From Campylobacterota bacterium (lineage in GTDB: Bacteria > Campylobacterota > Campylobacteria > Campylobacterales > Sulfurovaceae), in assembly GCA_013153825.1 (NCBI GenBank), contig JAADDP010000151.1, forward strand, positions 1-12,427: DNA of 12,427 nucleotides. The letters run 5' to 3'. The position numbers and the translations under genes are program-made. The notes under the pieces were generated by a model. That model ran no database searches. It was not told the DNA's origin and was given only the letters and a program-made list of their open reading frames with translations. Shown here piece by piece: positions 7,297 through 12,427 of this stretch; position 1 is the stretch's first letter, and the number at the start of each line of letters is the position of its first letter.

Positions 7297-7401
7297 AACA
7301 GCCCCCCAATATCATCTTTATTATATTCTATAATAATATATATAATTTTACTATTAAGATAAAGGGTGTATAAGATTAAATCTATATTTAGGAGATGTAT
7401 T
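7297..7401. promoter_or_regulatory. Divergent promoter region between the metacaspase and FHA-pseudokinase operons
   Basis: This 105-base, strongly AT-rich spacer is the only place from which both operons can be read outward. TATAAT on the plus strand occurs at 7329-7334 and again at 7341-7346; on the minus strand it occurs at 7320-7325. The first plus box and the minus box form an 8-bp-arm dyad (7318-7325 and 7329-7336, 3-base spacer). No clear -35 elements are seen, as is common in Campylobacterota, where the extended -10 carries most of the signal. The predicted minus transcript would have a leader of about 17 bases holding the G-run ribosome site; the plus leader would be about 55-60 bases. 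Confidence 0.5.
7390..7394 (+). promoter_or_regulatory. Ribosome binding site that decides the FHA-pseudokinase start
   Basis: AGGAG seven bases before the ATG at 7402. The FHA fold begins directly after this Met (MIRLNIDG), whereas the longer in-frame GTG start at 7366 would add twelve residues with no domain role. Confidence 0.8.
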
Positions 7402-8613
7402 ATGATTAGATTGAATATTGATGGTGAAGAGAGTAGAGAATTTAGTAGTAGAGAGATAAGATTAGGTAGAGATGGTAGATTTCATAGTGGATTAAAGATA
7501 GTGGAGAGAGATGGAGTAGCAGATATATTCTTAAATCACAGAAAAACTGTCTCAAGAAGACACGCCATAATCTCTGAGAGCCAACTCAGTTGGAGTATTA
7601 GAGATTTGGGTAGCAGTAATGGCACATTTCTCAATGGGGAGAGGCTCACAAAAGATGTGGAGTATACAATATCGGATGGAGATATAGTCTCTCTGGGAAG
7701 AGCTGTTAAGATATCTATAGAGATAGATTCCGATTTGACCATTCTAGAGGATACGATATCTGCCGATAGAGTACCATCTAAAGATGAGAGTGAGATAACT
7801 GAGATGATAGATGATATGGGGGGTGGAGGGTTTACACCTCTATCTCCGACAACAGAGCTTTATGGTGGAAGATATGAGATAGTTGAGCAGATGGGTAACT
7901 ACGATAGGTTAGGATTTCTATATATAGCTAAGGATTTAACTCTAAACTCAAAAGTTTTATTGAGGGAGTATCTTCCAGAGACTATTGCAGTGAGAGGTAG
8001 AAGGGGTATATCTGTAGAGCCTATAGAGCCTCAAGAGTTTAAACATAATCTTGAAAATCTAAAAATGTGGGTTCAGAGCTTGGCAGATACACCTAGACAT
8101 AGGAGTGTTGCATCTATAAAAAATCTTTTTGAGGATAATGGAACTCTCTACTACACTCTAGAGTATCTGGAGGGGGAGAGCCTATATGATTATATTGAGA
8201 GAAATCACCCCTTGAGACAGGAGGAGATAGATAAAATTCTATATCCTCTCATAGATGGAGTTATACATCTACATAACCATAACATACAAAATATAGGCTT
8301 AAATCTATCAACAATAGTGGTATCTAATAGAGTTGAGCCAATAGTCATAGACTTTAGAGAGGATATGGGTGATGAGGTGAGTGCATTAATTGAAATTGCA
8401 TATGCCCTAATAGCTGGAGTTGGTGAGAGAGTTTCAAATCTTAATAGAATTCAGATGAGAAGGAGGTCTCTATCCAAAGGGTTTATAAAAGCTCTTAGAA
8501 GACAGATTGAGGGAGATGTGGATAGTAGAGCCAAGAGCGTTGATGAACTTCTAAACATCTTTAGAGATAGTTCAAAAAAATTTATCAATTATCTACCTTT
8601 TGTAAGTTTCTAA
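7402..8613 (+). CDS. FHA domain fused to a degenerate Ser/Thr kinase domain (pseudokinase)
   Basis: A cytoplasmic protein of 403 residues with no membrane segment. FHA domain (about 1-108): RLGRDGR, TVSRRHAII (S51, H54) and DLGSSNGTFLNG, all phosphothreonine-contact positions present. A linker (about 109-155) is rich in Thr, Ser and acidic residues. Then comes a kinase-like fold (about 156-390): RYEIVEQMGNYDRLGFLYIAKD at the place of the nucleotide loop but without GxGxxG; LLREYLPE where kinases have (V/A)xKE, so the ATP-binding Lys is Arg; an intact-looking hinge (TLEYLEGESLYDYI); NIGLNLSTIVV where HRDxKxxN should be, so the catalytic Asp and metal-binding Asn are missing; and VIDFRED for DFG. 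The protein should not phosphorylate; it is probably a scaffold or allosteric sensor. It is the first gene of the operon, 39 bases before the GspE/PilB ATPase, which suggests control of that machine. Confidence 0.9.
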   Translation: MIRLNIDGEESREFSSREIRLGRDGRFHSGLKIVERDGVADIFLNHRKTVSRRHAIISESQLSWSIRDLGSSNGTFLNGERLTKDVEYTISDGDIVSLGRAVKISIEIDSDLTILEDTISADRVPSKDESEITEMIDDMGGGGFTPLSPTTELYGGRYEIVEQMGNYDRLGFLYIAKDLTLNSKVLLREYLPETIAVRGRRGISVEPIEPQEFKHNLENLKMWVQSLADTPRHRSVASIKNLFEDNGTLYYTLEYLEGESLYDYIERNHPLRQEEIDKILYPLIDGVIHLHNHNIQNIGLNLSTIVVSNRVEPIVIDFREDMGDEVSALIEIAYALIAGVGERVSNLNRIQMRRRSLSKGFIKALRRQIEGDVDSRAKSVDELLNIFRDSSKKFINYLPFVSF

Positions 8614-8652
8614 TTAATAAAATATATTTAATATTTAGGTAGAGGGTCGAAT

Positions 8653-10434
8653 TTGCCAAAAGATGCTGGGGATACAACGGTTATTGAGAGTAGTGGTGAT
8701 ATAGAATTTAATAGAGGTGGTGGAGTAGCCGTTGAGAATGTGGTTGAGCAGATAGTTAGAGAGGGTAGATTGGTAGATGTGGATAGACTCTCGGAACTAA
8801 ATAGTAGCTATAGCTCATATCTGGAAGATATCCTAAAGAGTGGCTCAATCAATACATTAAAACTCTACTCACTACTCTCAAAGAGGTTGAATATTCGCCT
8901 ATATACAAACTATCGTCTGATAGAGGAGAGGGTTAAGCTTATAGATGTGGAGAGGCTCTCCCCCACCCTTATGAGAGCTTTAAATGTCATCCTATTTAAT
9001 GATGGGGAGATATTTGAGCTTCTAGTCTCAAATCCATACGAATATAGCACAATAGACTATGTAGAGAATATATTGGGGCAGAAGGTTGAGATATCTCTAG
9101 CTCAAGAGTATGATATCAAGAGGGTTCTAAAGAGGGTTAGAGTTGGGAGTGAATATAGTAGAGTTGTAATGGATGGTCTCTCTGGGGGCTTTACGAGGAG
9201 AGATTTAGAGATATTTGAGAGTAGCGATGGTGATACACAACTACCAATTATTGAATTTGTACAGTTTATAATTCTTGAGGCTAAAAAGATAGGAGCTTCA
9301 GATATACACATTGAACCTACAGAGGATGAGATGGTAATCCGATATAGAGTAGATGGCGTTCTACAGACGGAGTTTACACTGCCCATTAGAGTCCATAGAG
9401 AGGTGATATCTAGAATAAAGATTCTATCAGATATGAATGTGGCAGAGAAGAGGTTACCACAAGATGGGAGATTTGATATAAGTGATAGGGATGGAGAGTC
9501 GATGGATGTGAGGGTATCAACATTCCCAACTGTCTATGGGGAGAAGGTTGTTATGAGACTTCTAGAGCAGGAGGCACTCAAGCCATCTCTAGAGGATTTA
9601 AATATGAATATAGAGGATTTGGAGCTATTTAGAGATAGTATAAACTCCCCGTATGGTCTAATATTGATAACTGGTCCAACCGGTAGTGGAAAGACCACAA
9701 CTCTCTACTCTGCACTATCAACTATTGATAAGAGTTCAAAGAATGTTCTCACCATAGAGGACCCGGTAGAGTATCGTCTAGATGGTGTCCACCAGATGCA
9801 GATAAATGAGAAGATTGGGTTGACATTTGCAAATGGGCTAAAGACGGTCTTGAGACAGGATCCAGATGTGATTATGGTTGGAGAGATGAGAGATTTGGAT
9901 ACTGCCAATATGGCAATTCAGGCATCACTTACAGGGCATGTCGTATTCTCAACTCTCCATACAAATGATTCTATTGGAATTGTGATTAGATTAATAAATA
10001 TGGGTGTTGAGCCTTTTCTAGTAGCTTCAGCAGTATCTTTAGCAGTAGCCCAAAGGTTGGTGAGAAAGGTCTGTGTTGACTGTATAGAGTATATGGATGG
10101 TGAAGCTCTTAGAGAGGAGTTGAGGAGGAGTGGAGTTACAGATAGTAGATTGAGGTCTCTGAATATAGATATTGATGATGATTTAGATTTTGCCTATGGA
10201 AGAGGGTGTGCATCATGTAGAGGGACAGGTTATAGTGGAAGGATAGCCATATTTGAGCTATTCAAACCTACAGTTGAGATAAATAGAGAGATTTTAAAAC
10301 CAGATTTTGATGAGGCTAGAATTAGGGAGATAGCCATTAGAGATGGAATGAAGAGCCTCTTAGATAGAGGGTTAGAGCTGGTGGAGGAGGGTGTAACCAC
10401 CATTAGTGAGGTTATCAGGGTCATTGGGGATTAG
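8653..10434 (+). CDS. gspE: Type II secretion / type IV pilus assembly ATPase, GspE/PilB family
   Basis: The hexameric cytoplasmic ATPase that powers pilus or pseudopilus extension, 593 residues. The TTG start has AGAGGG six bases upstream; no ATG occurs in frame for over 100 codons. An acidic, disordered-looking tail (1-25, with DTTVIE) precedes the N-terminal GspE domain (about 26-160). In the motor: ASDIHIEP (215-222), Walker A GPTGSGKTT (341-349), Asp-box EDPVEYR, Walker B DPDVIMVGEMRD (403-414), His-box TGHVVFSTLHTND (427-439), and the zinc-binding C-M-E pair of CxxC motifs (C474/C477 and C519/C522). All catalytic parts are present. It is followed after three bases by the GspF/PilC gene, then the prepilins. 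T2SS and type IV pilus versions cannot be separated from this protein alone; no secretin or other diagnostic gene is in the window. Confidence 0.95.
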   Translation: MPKDAGDTTVIESSGDIEFNRGGGVAVENVVEQIVREGRLVDVDRLSELNSSYSSYLEDILKSGSINTLKLYSLLSKRLNIRLYTNYRLIEERVKLIDVERLSPTLMRALNVILFNDGEIFELLVSNPYEYSTIDYVENILGQKVEISLAQEYDIKRVLKRVRVGSEYSRVVMDGLSGGFTRRDLEIFESSDGDTQLPIIEFVQFIILEAKKIGASDIHIEPTEDEMVIRYRVDGVLQTEFTLPIRVHREVISRIKILSDMNVAEKRLPQDGRFDISDRDGESMDVRVSTFPTVYGEKVVMRLLEQEALKPSLEDLNMNIEDLELFRDSINSPYGLILITGPTGSGKTTTLYSALSTIDKSSKNVLTIEDPVEYRLDGVHQMQINEKIGLTFANGLKTVLRQDPDVIMVGEMRDLDTANMAIQASLTGHVVFSTLHTNDSIGIVIRLINMGVEPFLVASAVSLAVAQRLVRKVCVDCIEYMDGEALREELRRSGVTDSRLRSLNIDIDDDLDFAYGRGCASCRGTGYSGRIAIFELFKPTVEINREILKPDFDEARIREIAIRDGMKSLLDRGLELVEEGVTTISEVIRVIGD

Positions 10435-10437
10435 GGT

Positions 10438-11481
10438 ATGGGGAGAGGAATTAAACTAGATACCATAGTGACATTTACAACACAGTTTGCATCTATGGTT
10501 GGTGCACATATTCCTCTCGTAAAGTGCATAGATAACTTGAGAGATGATATAGATGATAGAGAGCTGAAGCCTGTTCTGAAGGCGATAGGTGATGAGTTAA
10601 AGCGTGGTGTGGATTTTGCAGATGCGATATCAGGCTACCCCCACATATTTGATACAGTATATGTAAATATGGTTGGTGCTGGAATGGCTAGTGGAAAGTT
10701 GGATATGGTTCTCAGACAGCTCAGCACATATCTAACAAAGAGAGCTAAGACTGCAAATAAGGTTAAATCGGCACTATCATATCCAATATTTATGTTTATA
10801 TCTATGGTACTAATTATGATATTGATGCTAATTTTTGTAATTCCTATGTTTGAGAAGCTCTTTAAGAGTTCAGGGAAGGAGTTACCAGATGCCACGAAAG
10901 TGGCGATTTCACTATCCAACTTTCTGCAGGAGAATTGGCTATATCTGATTATACTCTTAATATTTGCTATATTTTTAATTAAGATTTACATCTCTACAGA
11001 AGGAGGGAGACGGAATTTAGACCTATTAAAAATAAAAATGCCAATTTTTGGTCTCTTAAATAGAAAATCTGCTGTTTCTAAATTTATTAGAACATTTGGT
11101 GTACTGGTTAAATCTGATGTTCCAATATTAAAATCCATAAAGTTGGCAAAATCATCATCTGCAAATCTCATTATTGAGGAGGCTATCGATAGGATAGTGG
11201 AGATGGTTGAGAGGGGCTATGGAGTTGCCGAAGCCTTTAAGGAGGTTGGACTCTTTCCAGATATTGTAATTCAGATGATAAGCTCTGGGGAGGAGTCTGG
11301 CGATATGGATGAGTTGCTAATCAGTACAGCCAACTACTATGATGACCAGATAGATAGTGAGATTAAGGCTATTGTGAGTTTAATAAACCCTATATCAACG
11401 GTTATTGTCTCGTTGGGTGTCGTAGGGTTGCTGTTTGCTGTGTTTCTACCTATATTTAAGATGGGTGAGACTTTGGGTTGA
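10438..11481 (+). CDS. gspF: Inner-membrane platform protein, GspF/PilC family
   Basis: Polytopic inner-membrane protein that couples the GspE/PilB motor to pilin assembly, 347 residues. Two repeated cytoplasmic helical T2SSF domains are seen (about 8-112 and 212-315). The first has the family run QFASMVGAHIPLVKCI and the second RTFGVLVKSDVPILKSI, with VxAGxxSGxLDxVL and SSGEESGDMDELL at equivalent places. Three membrane segments lie at about 116-137, 166-186 and 317-340. The N-terminal cytoplasmic extension of about 50 residues found in many GspF/PilC proteins is missing, so the chain is shorter than the usual 400 or so; the ATG at 10438, three bases after the gspE stop with a G-rich ribosome site inside gspE, leaves no room for it. 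Otherwise intact. Confidence 0.95.
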   Translation: MGRGIKLDTIVTFTTQFASMVGAHIPLVKCIDNLRDDIDDRELKPVLKAIGDELKRGVDFADAISGYPHIFDTVYVNMVGAGMASGKLDMVLRQLSTYLTKRAKTANKVKSALSYPIFMFISMVLIMILMLIFVIPMFEKLFKSSGKELPDATKVAISLSNFLQENWLYLIILLIFAIFLIKIYISTEGGRRNLDLLKIKMPIFGLLNRKSAVSKFIRTFGVLVKSDVPILKSIKLAKSSSANLIIEEAIDRIVEMVERGYGVAEAFKEVGLFPDIVIQMISSGEESGDMDELLISTANYYDDQIDSEIKAIVSLINPISTVIVSLGVVGLLFAVFLPIFKMGETLG

Positions 11482-11488
11482 TATATAT

Positions 11489-11493
11489 AAGGA
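11489..11493 (+). promoter_or_regulatory. Ribosome binding site of the first prepilin gene
   Basis: AAGGA six bases before the ATG at 11500, in an 18-base AT-rich gap after the gspF stop. A stronger site than those of the preceding TTG-started gspE, consistent with the higher output expected of a major pilin. Confidence 0.55.
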
Positions 11494-11499
11494 AAAGTT

Positions 11500-12006
11500 A
11501 TGAAAAAAGATTTTAGACCGGCGTTTACATTAGTTGAGATGATGATAGTTGTTGCGATAATCGCAATCTTAGCAGGTATGGCGATACCTCAATATAAGAA
11601 GTATGTTAGAAAGAGTGAGACAACGGAGGCTGTTAGATTTCTAAAACAGATGGTAGATGCCCAATCGACATATAGATCTTCACATGGAAAGTTCTACGTT
11701 AGTTCAAATGATATAAATAAGACATTAGAGGTTTTAAATGTTGATACTCCAGGTGGTGAGTTTGAGTATGATATGGCTACGGGAGATACAACAATCCTAC
11801 TTAGAGCAAATAAACCTGGAGAGGACTACTATGTATATATGGTATATCCACTCACAAATGCCGAGGAGAAGCTCTCAAGCTACAATCCTGATGAGTGGGA
11901 TAGAGGTGTATATACCCTAGATTATATAAATGAGAAGGGTGGTAATAATATCACACTGGTAAATGATGGTGATATGAATGCTACAGATAGTACATTGACA
12001 TCTTAA
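11500..12006 (+). CDS. Type IV pilin / major pseudopilin-like protein (GspG/PilA type)
   Basis: Prepilin of 168 residues, assembled into the pilus or pseudopilus after cleavage by prepilin peptidase. It has a short basic leader (MKKDFRPA), then the cleavage motif FTLVEMMIVVAII with Glu at +5 and the long hydrophobic helix (about 9-30), followed by the amphipathic continuation PQYKKYVRKSETTEAVRFLKQM. The C-terminal globular part (about 50-168) has GKFYVSSNDI and is acidic and Asn/Asp-rich. There are no Cys residues, so the usual pilin disulfide loop is absent, which favours the GspG-like pseudopilin type. The residue before the cleavage point is Ala rather than the near-universal Gly; Ala is tolerated by some prepilin peptidases. 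Placed first after gspF, the common position of the major subunit. Confidence 0.9.
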   Translation: MKKDFRPAFTLVEMMIVVAIIAILAGMAIPQYKKYVRKSETTEAVRFLKQMVDAQSTYRSSHGKFYVSSNDINKTLEVLNVDTPGGEFEYDMATGDTTILLRANKPGEDYYVYMVYPLTNAEEKLSSYNPDEWDRGVYTLDYINEKGGNNITLVNDGDMNATDSTLTS

Positions 12007-12021
12007 ATTGAGGATATATCT

Positions 12022-12427
12022 TTGAGTAGAAGGGGATTCTCTCTAATTGAGCTAATGGTTGCAGTCTCAATAATATCTCTATTGCTAGTTGTGGCTACAC
12101 CCTCCTATAAGAGAATGATTTTGAAATCTAGAGCAGAGGAGGCTAAAGCTACAATTCAGGCCATAATATTTGCTGAAGAGAGGTATAGACAGGAGTATGG
12201 TCACTACTATCCAGATGGTAGAGAGGTTAAGAGTGAGGGGGAGATTGAGAAAAATCTCAAGATAAGACTCTCCCAATCAAATAACTTCAACTACTTCATA
12301 ACTACAGAGAGAGATACAGGCTATAGTGGATTATTGAATGAGGATGGTAATTTCACAATTAAAGCTCTATTGAGAGATGAGGATTGGGATATATGCACTA
12401 CAGATAGTGAGGATGAGATATGTAAAG
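12022..12427 (+). CDS. Second type IV prepilin-like protein (3'-truncated by window end)
   Basis: Begins at TTG 12022 with GAGGA (12010-12014) seven bases before it, 15 bases after the previous stop; no ATG exists ahead of the pilin motif. The 135 codons visible are all open and continue past the window. Five-residue leader MSRRG, then the canonical cleavage site G|FSLIELMVAVSII with Glu at +5, the hydrophobic helix (to about 27), and PSYKRMILKSRAEEAKATIQ as the amphipathic part. The globular part has Tyr-rich EERYRQEYGHYYPDG, similar to the STYRSSHGKFY region of the first pilin, so the two are paralogues. Near the window end DWDICTTDSEDEICK has two Cys ten residues apart, like a C-terminal pilin disulfide loop. 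Likely a second pilin or minor pseudopilin. Confidence 0.9.
   Translation, partial: MSRRGFSLIELMVAVSIISLLLVVATPSYKRMILKSRAEEAKATIQAIIFAEERYRQEYGHYYPDGREVKSEGEIEKNLKIRLSQSNNFNYFITTERDTGYSGLLNEDGNFTIKALLRDEDWDICTTDSEDEICK

Noticed and set aside
7318..7336. AT dyad as a Rho-independent terminator
   Set aside because: Stem is entirely A/T apart from the loop, lies between divergent starts and fits paired -10 boxes better.
7366..7401. GTG at 7366 as the pseudokinase start
   Set aside because: ATG 7402 has AGGAG at the right distance and coincides with the start of the FHA fold.
7402..8613. Active Ser/Thr protein kinase
   Set aside because: Glycine loop, VAIK Lys, HRD Asp and DFG are all replaced.
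9102..9386. Minus-strand open frames opposite gspE and gspF
   Set aside because: Antisense to conserved motor and platform motifs; Ser/Ile/Leu-rich shadow proteins without start signals.

Overview
The window is AT-rich bacterial DNA with little intergenic space and a strong bias to AGA/AGG, ATA and CTA codons. The left end carries a 5-formyltetrahydrofolate cyclo-ligase 3' end followed by RNase Y. That pairing, and the wording of the cyclo-ligase core, are those I recall from Campylobacterota (Campylobacter jejuni Cj1208-Cj1209). I therefore infer a Campylobacterota-type (epsilonproteobacterial) genome; this rests on recall, not on a search.

Layout. (1) 2-2434, plus strand: cyclo-ligase C-terminal part, RNase Y (rny) and an exported cyclophilin-type prolyl isomerase, all housekeeping. 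The first 163 bases hold a perfect 45-bp inverted repeat inside the cyclo-ligase frame, which may be an artefact of amplification or assembly or a real template-switch event. (2) 2438-7296, minus strand, one tight operon read right to left: an exported metacaspase with a C-terminal DUF1566/Lcl-type domain, a two-FHA ABCG-type exporter (FHA-FHA-ATPase-membrane domain in one chain, as in mycobacterial Rv1747), and two exported proteins I do not recognise. The last two are joined to their upstream gene by 4-base ATGA overlaps. (3) 7297-7401: an AT-rich divergent promoter region with TATAAT boxes back to back on the two strands. (4) 7402 to the window end, plus strand: an FHA protein fused to a degenerate Ser/Thr-kinase domain (pseudokinase), then a type II secretion / type IV pilus assembly set: GspE/PilB ATPase, GspF/PilC platform protein, and two prepilin-like proteins. 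The second prepilin starts with TTG at 12022 and runs off the window.

Working picture (inference). Regions 2 and 4 share one control region and one theme. Phosphothreonine-binding FHA domains sit on a pseudokinase beside a pilus/secretion ATPase and on an ABC exporter, and the operon also sends out a caspase-like protease with a putative ligand-binding domain plus two small envelope proteins. This reads as a phospho-regulated envelope or secretion module. No active kinase or phosphatase is present in the window, so any phosphorylation would come from elsewhere.

Every gap over 100 bases is accounted for; the largest is the 105-base divergent promoter region. I saw no tRNA, rRNA, CRISPR array, insertion sequence or convincing Rho-independent terminator.
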